A stretch of 64,000 nucleotides of DNA from Prevotella sp. tc2-28 (GTDB taxonomy: Bacteria > Bacteroidota > Bacteroidia > Bacteroidales > Bacteroidaceae): NCBI RefSeq assembly GCF_900107705.1, contig NZ_FNRE01000005.1:62001-126000 (forward strand), written 5' to 3'. Under the pieces are notes generated by a model. The model saw nothing but the letters and a program-made list of their open reading frames with translations. It ran no database searches and was not told the origin of the DNA. A program made the position numbers and the translations under genes. Below are positions 57,294 to 64,000 of the stretch, piece after piece. Every line of letters begins with the position of its first letter. Position 1 is the stretch's first letter.

Positions 57294-58388
57294 ATGGCTT
57301 TTGAACAGGTGATAGGACAACGGGAGGCGCAGGAGCGCCTGCAACAGATGGTCAGCGAAGGCCGTTTGCCCCATGCTATCATGCTGTGCGGACCGCAAGG
57401 GTGCGGAAAGATGGCGCTGGCAATGGGATTTGCCAAGATGCTGCTGGGCGACAGTCCGATGCTTCAGAAATGGGAACACCCCGACTTGCACTTTACCTAT
57501 CCTACCATCAAGCTACCGTCTATGGGTGACCACAAGCCCGTTAGTGACGACTTCGCCAAGGAGTGGCACGAACTGATTATGGCGGGTCCCTACTTCACGA
57601 TGACGGAATGGATGGAACAGATGGGGGGCGAGAACCAGCAAGCCATCATTACTGCTGGCGAGAGCGACAGCCTGATCAGGAAGTTGTCGCTGAAATCCAG
57701 CCAGGGGGGCTACAAGGTCAGCCTTATCTGGTTGCCTGAGCGCATGAACATTGAGTGTGCCAACAAGATACTGAAACTACTGGAAGAGCCACCTTCGCAG
57801 ACGGTGTTCATCATGGTCTGCCAAGAGCCCGACCGACTGCTGGAAACCATCCGCAGTCGCGTACAACGCATAGACGTAAAGCGCCTCACTGACGAAGATA
57901 TCGAACAGGCTCTTCGTGACAAGCGCGGACTGACCGAAGAGGTGGCCCATCGCACGGCTCGCATGGCTAACGGTAGTTGGCTGAAAGCACTCGAGATGCT
58001 AAATGCCGATTCGGAGAACGAACTCTTCCTGGACATGTTCCAGACCTTGATGCGACTGGCTTACCTGCGCAAGGTCAAAGACCTGAAAACCTGGTCGGAA
58101 CGTATGGCAACAATGGGACGTGAGAAGCAGAAGCGATTCCTGGAATATTTCCTGCGACTTGTTCGTGAGAACTTCATGTACAACTTCCACCAACAGGAAC
58201 TATGCTACATGACACAACGCGAGGAGGATTTTGCCAAGAACTTCGCCCGCTTCATCAACGAAGCCAACATCCTGCCTATCAGCGAACTGGTCAACAGAGC
58301 CATCCGCGACATCGGGCAGAACGCCAATGCCAAGATTGTATTCTTCGACATGGCGCTGAAAATGATTGTATTATTGATTCAGAAATAA
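57294..58388 (+). CDS. holB: DNA polymerase III delta-prime-like clamp-loader subunit
   Basis: The 364-residue AAA+ type protein begins AFEQVIGQREAQERLQQMVSEGRLPHAIMLCGPQGCGKMALAMGFAKMLLG (P-loop with Lys-Met instead of Lys-Ser/Thr), then VSLIWLPERMNIECANKILKLLEEPPSQTVFIMVCQEPDRLLETIRSRVQRIDVKRL, the SRC/sensor region typical of delta-prime. The P-loop variation suits a non-hydrolysing subunit. The order holB-ricT-gldH is a conserved Bacteroidota arrangement. The start at 57294 replaces a GTG at 57282, which lies inside the promoter. Confidence 0.88.
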   Translation: MAFEQVIGQREAQERLQQMVSEGRLPHAIMLCGPQGCGKMALAMGFAKMLLGDSPMLQKWEHPDLHFTYPTIKLPSMGDHKPVSDDFAKEWHELIMAGPYFTMTEWMEQMGGENQQAIITAGESDSLIRKLSLKSSQGGYKVSLIWLPERMNIECANKILKLLEEPPSQTVFIMVCQEPDRLLETIRSRVQRIDVKRLTDEDIEQALRDKRGLTEEVAHRTARMANGSWLKALEMLNADSENELFLDMFQTLMRLAYLRKVKDLKTWSERMATMGREKQKRFLEYFLRLVRENFMYNFHQQELCYMTQREEDFAKNFARFINEANILPISELVNRAIRDIGQNANAKIVFFDMALKMIVLLIQK

Positions 58389-58398
58389 AATAAGATAA

Positions 58399-59535
58399 AT
58401 GGAAAAAGAACTGACCATCAAAACAGGATGTGACCGTGGACTGTGCAAGCATGCCGTAGGACGACAGGACAGACAGCTGAACACGTATGACTGGTTGGCT
58501 GACGTACCTGGAAACATAGACACGACAGACCTGGTGGAGGTGCAATTCAAGCACACCCGTAAGGGTTACTATCATAATGTCAACAAACTCGACCTGAAGA
58601 AGGGCGACATCGTAGCCGTAGAAGCCAACCCTGGACACGACATCGGTGTGGTTACCCTCACTGGACGCTTGGTAAAACTACAGTTAAAGAAGGCCAACCT
58701 GAAAAGTGCCGACGACATCAAGCGTGTCTATCGTATCGCACGACCCAATGATATGGAGAAATTTCGCGAAGCCAAGGCTCGTGAGCACGCTACGATGATT
58801 GAGAGCCGCCAGATTGCCAAGGGACTGGGACTGAACATGAAGATAGGCGACGTAGAATATCAGGGTGACTGCAACAAAGCCATCTTCTACTATATCGCCG
58901 ACGAGCGCGTAGACTTCCGTCAGCTCATCAAGGACCTCGCTGCTACTTTCCACGTGCGCATTGAGATGAAACAGATTGGTGCCCGACAGGAGGCCGGACT
59001 GATTGGCGGAACAGGACCCTGTGGACGCGAGTTGTGCTGTGCCACCTGGATGAAGAACTTCGTCAGTGTCGGAACCTCAGCAGCCCGCTACCAGGACATC
59101 TCACTCAACCCCCAGAAACTGGCAGGTATGTGCGCCAAGCTGAAGTGTTGTCTGAACTACGAGGTCGACGATTACGTGGAAGCCAGCAGAAAACTGCCTT
59201 CCAAGGAGGCGATGCTGCAGACGCAGGACAACGACTACTACTATTTCAAGGCAGACATCCTGGCTGGACTGGTCACCTACTCCACCGACAAGAACATCGC
59301 TGCCAACCTGGAAACCATCACGGCTCAGCGTGCCAAACAGATTATAGAGATGAACCGAAAGGGAGAAAAACCCATCTCACTGACTGAGGATGCTAGCAAG
59401 AAGGCACCTGCAGGACCTATCGACCTGGCTACGCAGGAGAATATCAACCGCTTCGACCGTGCAAAGAAGAAAAAGAAGAAGAAGCCCAGAAAGCCGGCAC
59501 CAGGCGGACAACAACCCACGAATGCGAAGGAATAA
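58399..59535 (+). CDS. ricT: PSP1-domain regulatory iron-sulfur-containing subunit (RicT/YaaT-like)
   Basis: The 378-residue protein has LVEVQFKHTRKGYYHNVNKLDLKKGDIVAVEANPGHDIGVV (PSP1 start), GDVEYQGDCNKAIFYYIADERVDFRQLIKDLAATFHVRIEMKQIGARQEAGLIGG, and three Cys-containing segments GPCGRELCCATW and AGMCAKLKCCLNYE that could bind an Fe-S cluster. RicT works with RicA/RicF in RNase Y control in Bacillus; in Bacteroidota the role is less clear. The C-terminus is a Lys/Pro-rich tail (RAKKKKKKKPRKP). The stop overlaps gldH by 14 bases. Confidence 0.88.
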   Translation: MEKELTIKTGCDRGLCKHAVGRQDRQLNTYDWLADVPGNIDTTDLVEVQFKHTRKGYYHNVNKLDLKKGDIVAVEANPGHDIGVVTLTGRLVKLQLKKANLKSADDIKRVYRIARPNDMEKFREAKAREHATMIESRQIAKGLGLNMKIGDVEYQGDCNKAIFYYIADERVDFRQLIKDLAATFHVRIEMKQIGARQEAGLIGGTGPCGRELCCATWMKNFVSVGTSAARYQDISLNPQKLAGMCAKLKCCLNYEVDDYVEASRKLPSKEAMLQTQDNDYYYFKADILAGLVTYSTDKNIAANLETITAQRAKQIIEMNRKGEKPISLTEDASKKAPAGPIDLATQENINRFDRAKKKKKKKPRKPAPGGQQPTNAKE

Positions 59536-59992
59536 CCACACCTTATTATATATAGGAGGACTCTTCGTCCTCCTTATGATGGCTTGCAACCAGCAAACCG
59601 TCTATAACCGTTATCTGCACACATCTCTCAACGGATGGGAGCGCAACGACACGCTAAGATACATCATTCCGACGATTCAGAAAGACGGCAACTACATGGA
59701 AGAGATCGGGGTTCGCATCAACGGCAATTATCCTTTCATGAAGCTATGCCTCATCATTGAGCAAACCAAGATAAACACTCATGAGAAGCGCACAGATACC
59801 CTACTGTGCGACTTGATTAACAAACGAGGTCATCCCTTAGGAAGCGGCATCAGCAAATATCAAAACACCTTTCACCTGACAACCTTGCAATTGAGCAAGG
59901 GCGACTCGTTGCGCATCTGTGTCCGTCACGATATGAAACGCGAGATGCTGCCTGGCATTTCCGAGGTGGGTGTCCGTCTCTACAAACGCTAA
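59522..59992 (+). CDS. gldH: Gliding-motility-type lipoprotein GldH
   Basis: The 156-residue lipoprotein has a signal peptide LLYIGGLFVLLMMAC (Cys at about residue 22) and the GldH body (YNRYLHTSLNGWERNDTLRYIIPTI, FHLTTLQLSKGDSLRICVRHDMKREMLPGISEVGVRL). GldH is needed for gliding in Flavobacterium, but non-gliding Bacteroidales keep it in the holB-ricT-gldH cluster, so another envelope role is likely. The ATG at 59522 is chosen because it begins the signal peptide; earlier in-frame codons lie inside ricT. It converges with rodA. Confidence 0.85.
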   Translation: MRRNNHTLLYIGGLFVLLMMACNQQTVYNRYLHTSLNGWERNDTLRYIIPTIQKDGNYMEEIGVRINGNYPFMKLCLIIEQTKINTHEKRTDTLLCDLINKRGHPLGSGISKYQNTFHLTTLQLSKGDSLRICVRHDMKREMLPGISEVGVRLYKR

Positions 59993-59996
59993 CCTA

Positions 59997-61460
59997 CTAC
60001 GACCGTATCAGATGACGGGTAGCGTCCAGACGCAAGAAGATAAACAATAGCAAGGTAAAGCCCCATAGTGAAGAGCCACCATAACTGAAGAAGGGCAGTG
60101 GGATGCCGATGACAGGAGTCAGTCCCAGCACCATTCCCACGTTGATGAACACATGGAACAGGAACACGCTCAGCACGCAATAGCCGTAGATACGTGCAAA
60201 GGGAAGCGGTTGTCGCTCGGACAAATAGATGAGTCGGAGTATCAACAGCAAGAACAATATCAACACACCGGCAGAACCCAGGAATCCTTCTTCTTCACCC
60301 ACTGTACAGAATATAAAGTCGGTGTCCTGTTCCGGCACAAACTTCAACTTGGTCTGTGTCCCGTTCAGGAAACCTTTTCCTTCCAGACCGCCTGAACCGA
60401 TGGCTATCTCACTCTGATGCACATTATACCCCGCACCACGCAGGTCCTCGTCCAAGCCCAACAGCACATTGATACGCGAACGCTGATGGGGCTCCATCAC
60501 ATTCTGCATGATGAAATCAGCACCGTAGAAAAAGCCGACCGAACCAATCGTAAAGAGGGCGATAAAGAAATAGTTGCGGATGCGCGATCCCAGTCCTTCC
60601 CATATCAGATAGCCTATCAGGAATATCGTCATACCCCACTGGATGTACAACACTTCAAGGGGTATCTTAGCCAGGAAGTATAAGAGTAATGTCAAAGCCA
60701 GACATCCTGCCAGCAGGCGCCATGCTACACGTTTGTTACAGTAGGTCCACACCATTCCGATGGAGAACACCTGTACCAGGAACAATACCGAGAACTTGCC
60801 AATGGAAGTGACGGAGTCGGCAAAGGTAACATCCGCAAAACGGATACCCACCACGAAGTAAACCACCATCGCCACACCAGTGAACAGGATGGAACCGGGC
60901 ATTCCCTCCCGATAGAACATCAGGAAGAAAGACAGATACACCAGTGCCGAACCGGTCTCACGCTGTAAGACGATGCACACCATCGGCAAGAGGATAATAC
61001 CTATTGTAGCTGCAAAATGCTTCCATTGATTGATGTTATACCCGTAGGCCGACATGAACTTCGCCAATGCCAGCGCGGTGGCAAACTTGGCAAACTCTGC
61101 TGGTTGTAATCGTAGCGGACCCAATACCAGCCAGGAACGGGAGCCTTTGATGCTATGCGGATTGAAGATGGTGGCAAAGAGCAGTATCACCAGCAGGAAA
61201 TAGATGATATAGGCAAAGGTGTCGTAGAACCGGTCATCCAGCATGACAATGACAAAACCCAGGATGATACTGGTTCCTATCCAGATGATCTGCATACCCG
61301 AACGGGTAGAGAGGCTGAAGATGTCTGTTTCGCCATACGAGTAACTGGCACCGCACACGCTAATCCACCCGAACGACAACAGGGCGATATAGAGCAATAT
61401 CGTCCACCAGTCAATGGAGCGTAAGACGCTTGTCTGTCGTTTATCTGCTTGTCGTACCAT
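59997..61460 (-). CDS. rodA: Rod-shape-determining SEDS protein RodA
   Basis: The 487-residue peptidoglycan glycosyltransferase of the elongasome has SEDS features: SIKGSRSWLVLGPLRLQPAEFAKFATALALAKFMS (catalytic Asp region), LQRETGSALVYLSFFLMFYREG, GAGYNVHQSEIAIGSGGLEGKGFLNGTQTKLKFVPEQDTDFIFCTVGEEEGFLGS and NVGMVLGLTPVIGIPLPFFSYGGSS. About ten to twelve helices are expected. The start is placed at 61460 (MVRQADKRQ), overlapping the end of mrdA by 20 bases; an in-frame ATG at 61493 would lengthen that overlap. It works with the PBP2 encoded directly upstream. Confidence 0.93.
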   Translation of the reverse strand: MVRQADKRQTSVLRSIDWWTILLYIALLSFGWISVCGASYSYGETDIFSLSTRSGMQIIWIGTSIILGFVIVMLDDRFYDTFAYIIYFLLVILLFATIFNPHSIKGSRSWLVLGPLRLQPAEFAKFATALALAKFMSAYGYNINQWKHFAATIGIILLPMVCIVLQRETGSALVYLSFFLMFYREGMPGSILFTGVAMVVYFVVGIRFADVTFADSVTSIGKFSVLFLVQVFSIGMVWTYCNKRVAWRLLAGCLALTLLLYFLAKIPLEVLYIQWGMTIFLIGYLIWEGLGSRIRNYFFIALFTIGSVGFFYGADFIMQNVMEPHQRSRINVLLGLDEDLRGAGYNVHQSEIAIGSGGLEGKGFLNGTQTKLKFVPEQDTDFIFCTVGEEEGFLGSAGVLILFLLLILRLIYLSERQPLPFARIYGYCVLSVFLFHVFINVGMVLGLTPVIGIPLPFFSYGGSSLWGFTLLLFIFLRLDATRHLIRS

Positions 61461-63294
61461 AAGCAATGTGTCTGTGTTGGAATTCCTCAGCACGCTTCAG
61501 GGAGGCTTCTGAGAGTTTTCCGTGAATATACTGTTCCATGATGAGTCCGCCAATAGGCACACCGTAAGTAGCACCCCAGCCACCGTTCTCCACATAGACG
61601 GCAACGGCTATCTTGGGATTGTCCATCGGTGCGAAACCCATAAATACGGAGTGGTCGTGTCCGCGGTTCTGGGCAGTACCCGTCTTGCCGCAAGCCATAA
61701 AGTCGTACTTCGCCAGTTCGTGGCACGTTCCTCCTGTTGCCGAAGCGCGCATGCCCTGTACCACATAGTCGTAGGAAGCCCGGTTAGCCATCGTATGACG
61801 ACGCTTGGTATAGAGGGTGTCCAACGGCTCTCCCTGTACTTTCTTCACCACATGCGGGGTGATGAACCATCCTCGGTTGGCAATGGTAGCGCCCAGGTTG
61901 GCTATCTGAAGCGGAGTGGCATTGACCTCACCTTGTCCGATGGCAATAGAGATAATGGTCAATCCGTTCCACGAACCCTTATAAGCCTTGTCGTAGAATT
62001 GCGCATTGGGGATTAGTCCGCGCTTCTCTCCTGGCAGGTCGATACCCAGTTTATAGCCGAACCCCATGCTGACCATATAGTCGCGCCACTTATTCATCGC
62101 ATTCTGTACGGAACCGTATTTCGACTTTGCTCCTATCATATAATAGAGGCCCCAGCAGAAATAACCGTTACACGAGGTGGACAGGGCGGGCACCAAAGGC
62201 AGGGGCGACGCATGACCGTGACAACCTACATGCAATCCCTTGTAATTGAATCCGTGACCACAGGGATATGCCGTATGTGTCGGATGGATGATGCCTTCCG
62301 TCATAAAGGTAAGACCTTGTGTCGTCTTGAACGTAGAACCCGGTGGATACTGACCCATAATACTACGGTTTAGTAAGGGTTTCCACACGTTCTGACTCAA
62401 CTGTCGATGACTCTTGGAGCGCTGGCGTCCAACCATCATGCGGGGATCGTAACTCGGCGAACTGACCATGCATAGCACCTCACCCGTCGAGGGTTCTATA
62501 GCGACAATACTTCCAATCTTACCTTCCATCAGTCGCTCACCCAAAGCCTGCAGGTCGGCATCCAGTCCGAGTGTCAGGTTCTTGCCTGCCACTGGCCGAC
62601 GGTCGAACTTACCATTCTGATAGCGTCCTTGCACTCGACCGTGTGCGTCACGCAGCAATATCTGCATACCCTTCTCACCACGCAACTGCTTCTCGTAACT
62701 ACGTTCCACACCCAACTTGCCAATATAGTCGCCAGGCTGATAGTACTCATCTTCCTCTATATCGGCAGGTGACACTTCTGCCACATCACCTAACACGTGG
62801 GCAGCAAAGGGATACTGGTATTGACGAATACTACGCCGTTGCACGTAAACGCCTGGGAAATGGAACAGCTTCTCCTGGAACACGGAGAAGTCCTTGTCCG
62901 ACAACTGACTCATAAAGAGCTGCTGGGTGAAGCGCGAATAGCCCGGATTCTTTGAACGGTCCTTGATGGTCTCCATGCGCTGAATGAAGTCTTCCTTCGT
63001 GATGTTCAGTGCAGCACAAAAGTCAAGGGTGTCCAGATGATCCTTTGCCTCGTTCACCACCACCATAATATCGTAGGCAGGCTGGTTATACACCAGCAAC
63101 TTCCCGTTACGGTCGGTGATGACCCCTCGCGACGGATATTCTATCTTCTTGAGAAAAGCATTCGAGTCGGCACTCTTCTTGTAGTCGTCGCTCGAAATCT
63201 GAAGCATGAAAAGGCGGATGATGTAGATTACCACAATGAGTGTAGCCACACCAGCTATGACATAGTGCCTATAGTCTAACTCGTGGTTCTTCAT
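61441..63294 (-). CDS. mrdA: Penicillin-binding protein 2 (elongation transpeptidase)
   Basis: The 617-residue protein has one N-terminal membrane helix (VIAGVATLIVVIYIIRLFML), the pedestal start NAFLKKIEYPSRGVITDRNGKLL, and the transpeptidase domain with GQYPPGSTFKTTQ (catalytic Ser in STFK), a SCN-type motif (LSTSCNGYF) and ACGKTGTAQN (KTG). It crosslinks peptidoglycan in the lateral wall with RodA. It overlaps mreD by 4 bases and rodA by 20, so mreC-mreD-mrdA-rodA is one tightly packed operon. Confidence 0.95.
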   Translation of the reverse strand: MKNHELDYRHYVIAGVATLIVVIYIIRLFMLQISSDDYKKSADSNAFLKKIEYPSRGVITDRNGKLLVYNQPAYDIMVVVNEAKDHLDTLDFCAALNITKEDFIQRMETIKDRSKNPGYSRFTQQLFMSQLSDKDFSVFQEKLFHFPGVYVQRRSIRQYQYPFAAHVLGDVAEVSPADIEEDEYYQPGDYIGKLGVERSYEKQLRGEKGMQILLRDAHGRVQGRYQNGKFDRRPVAGKNLTLGLDADLQALGERLMEGKIGSIVAIEPSTGEVLCMVSSPSYDPRMMVGRQRSKSHRQLSQNVWKPLLNRSIMGQYPPGSTFKTTQGLTFMTEGIIHPTHTAYPCGHGFNYKGLHVGCHGHASPLPLVPALSTSCNGYFCWGLYYMIGAKSKYGSVQNAMNKWRDYMVSMGFGYKLGIDLPGEKRGLIPNAQFYDKAYKGSWNGLTIISIAIGQGEVNATPLQIANLGATIANRGWFITPHVVKKVQGEPLDTLYTKRRHTMANRASYDYVVQGMRASATGGTCHELAKYDFMACGKTGTAQNRGHDHSVFMGFAPMDNPKIAVAVYVENGGWGATYGVPIGGLIMEQYIHGKLSEASLKRAEEFQHRHIAYGTTSR

Positions 63295-63794
63295 TCCTTA
63301 CCTCTGGCTATCTCAAACGTGAATATCAATAATAGGGTGATAATGGTACTACCGACGACGCACATGGCCCAATGCTTCATGTCGGAGAGGTTAAAAAACT
63401 CCAGTGAAAAGAACACCACACAATAGAGGGATACCAGCGGTATGAGATACCATACATACTTCGTCGGACCAAGTGTACGAAGTGACGGTTCAAAGCTGTC
63501 TGCTGAGTCGTGCGGAGCAAAGAGTTCCAGCCAATAAGGCTGTATGGCAGCAATCAGCACCAACGAGCCAGCTGCCAATCCAGGCGTGTTATAGAACACA
63601 TCCACTAAAAGCCCGAGAAAGAATCCCCACAGCAACAGCGCCCACTTGGGATAGTTTCGGGCAAACATGGTCACGAAATAGACGTAGAACAAGGGGGTAG
63701 CACAATGGAAGAGGTGTATTCGTCCCAACACCAATACCTGTGCCACGAGGAATAGCAGGAACAAGCCCGCCTGTTTCATGATATCCGTTGCCAT
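63291..63794 (-). CDS. mreD: Rod-shape-determining protein MreD
   Basis: The 167-residue membrane protein has five to six helices (QAGLFLLFLVAQVLVLGRIHLF, ATPLFYVYFVTMFARNYPKWALLLWGFFLGLLVDVFYNTPGLAAGSLVLIAAIQ). The GLLVDVFYNTPGLAAGS stretch is the conserved MreD motif. It links MreC to the elongasome. It lies 6 bp behind mreC and overlaps mrdA. Confidence 0.92.
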   Translation of the reverse strand: MATDIMKQAGLFLLFLVAQVLVLGRIHLFHCATPLFYVYFVTMFARNYPKWALLLWGFFLGLLVDVFYNTPGLAAGSLVLIAAIQPYWLELFAPHDSADSFEPSLRTLGPTKYVWYLIPLVSLYCVVFFSLEFFNLSDMKHWAMCVVGSTIITLLLIFTFEIARGKE

Positions 63795-63800
63795 CTTTCG

Positions 63801-64000
63801 CTATTCGTTAACATTGAGTTTCAGTGAGTCTTGAGCAGCTCTCATCAGTTGCATGCGCTCTGCTATCGTCTTATCGGTGATAACCATCACATCACGCAGG
63901 TTGCCAAAATCGGTCGACAAGCGCACCTTGAGCTTATAGGAAAGTCCGTCACGCGAGTTGTAGACTTCCACTATCTGGCCTACTAACACCCCTGCGGGGA
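63801..64000 (-). CDS. mreC: Rod-shape-determining protein MreC, C-terminal end (cut by window edge)
   Basis: The frame enters from the right edge without a start codon and encodes the last 65 or so residues: PAGVLVGQIVEVYNSRDGLSYKLKVRLSTDFGNLRDVMVI, the final beta-strand part of MreC, ending AQDSLKLNVNE. The position before mreD-mrdA-rodA supports the call. The rest of the gene and mreB should lie to the right. Confidence 0.9.
   Translation of the reverse strand, partial: PAGVLVGQIVEVYNSRDGLSYKLKVRLSTDFGNLRDVMVITDKTIAERMQLMRAAQDSLKLNVNE

Noticed and set aside
1..64000. tRNA, rRNA and known riboswitches
   Set aside because: No cloverleaf, rRNA signature or clear SAM, TPP or cobalamin riboswitch core was recognised by eye; a covariance-model scan could not be run.

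Overview
The window comes from a Bacteroidota chromosome, most likely Bacteroidales and probably a Prevotella-type organism. The evidence is promoters of the form TTG-N20-TAnnTTTG in front of many genes, a SusC/SusD pair, lipoproteins with Bacteroidota-style signal peptides, gldH, DUF4290, an HU-like protein of the HU-HIG type, and base composition near 50 % GC. No rRNA, tRNA, CRISPR array or complete insertion sequence was seen. Family names come from recognising sequence motifs, because no database could be searched.

Layout. 1-2.4 kb: an accessory patch with a VapE-type helicase gene inside nested inverted AACCTCACT repeats, and a Cys-containing small protein. 2.5-7 kb: a large lipoprotein, a YtcJ-like amidohydrolase between two 66-bp palindromic repeats, and a DUF2975 membrane protein. 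7-14.5 kb: the sulfur locus, described below. 14.6-23.9 kb: an uptake operon (leader ORF with a Cys triplet, PstS-like binding protein, SusC/SusD, an exported uroporphyrinogen-decarboxylase-like protein, a cation symporter) and cysK. 23.9-32 kb: a dapA-family lyase with a sodium symporter, a NhaC antiporter, an HU-like protein, and an Fe-alcohol dehydrogenase/PdxA/DUF1537 kinase set that looks like four-carbon acid sugar catabolism. 32-45 kb: SIMPL protein, outer-membrane protein, metG, a surface-polysaccharide block (TarI/IspD-like, SDR, LicD, acyltransferase, flippase, two GT2 enzymes), then nadD-gmk-yicC. 45-53 kb: tsaB, DUF4290, murA, rimM, dxr, rseP, dcp. 53-64 kb: nucleoside-hydrolase-like lipoprotein, response regulator, sugar MFS, metF, holB-ricT-gldH, and the rodA/mrdA/mreD/mreC elongasome cluster, cut by the right edge.

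The most interesting part is 7.0-13.7 kb. A family 2 encapsulin shell with an inserted cyclic-nucleotide-binding fold (2B architecture) is next to its probable cargo, a cysteine desulfurase with an N-terminal extension. These genes are grouped with a MetY-type sulfhydrylase, a TusA-like carrier, a DsrE-like protein, and divergently a ThiS/MoaD-like carrier (C-terminus GGG-CFR), a ThiF/MoeB-like activating enzyme and a JAMM metalloprotease. The last three plus MetY match the components of the protein-thiocarboxylate route to homocysteine described in Wolinella succinogenes. The inferred scheme is that the encapsulated desulfurase stores or releases sulfane sulfur, TusA/DsrE relay it, the carrier is charged as a thiocarboxylate, and MetY plus the JAMM protease turn it into homocysteine.

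Four promoters carry the same architecture: ATACC-N8-GGTAT, 44-45 bp, then CGCCGTACCTTTGCACT with ATTG 20 bp upstream of TACCTTTG. They are the two divergent promoters at 12.12-12.24 kb, the uptake operon at 14.67 kb and cysK at 22.89 kb. This defines a candidate sulfur regulon. A recurring second theme is short tandem repeats of 7, 9 or 21 bp in the gaps between same-strand genes, and once in frame inside a gene.
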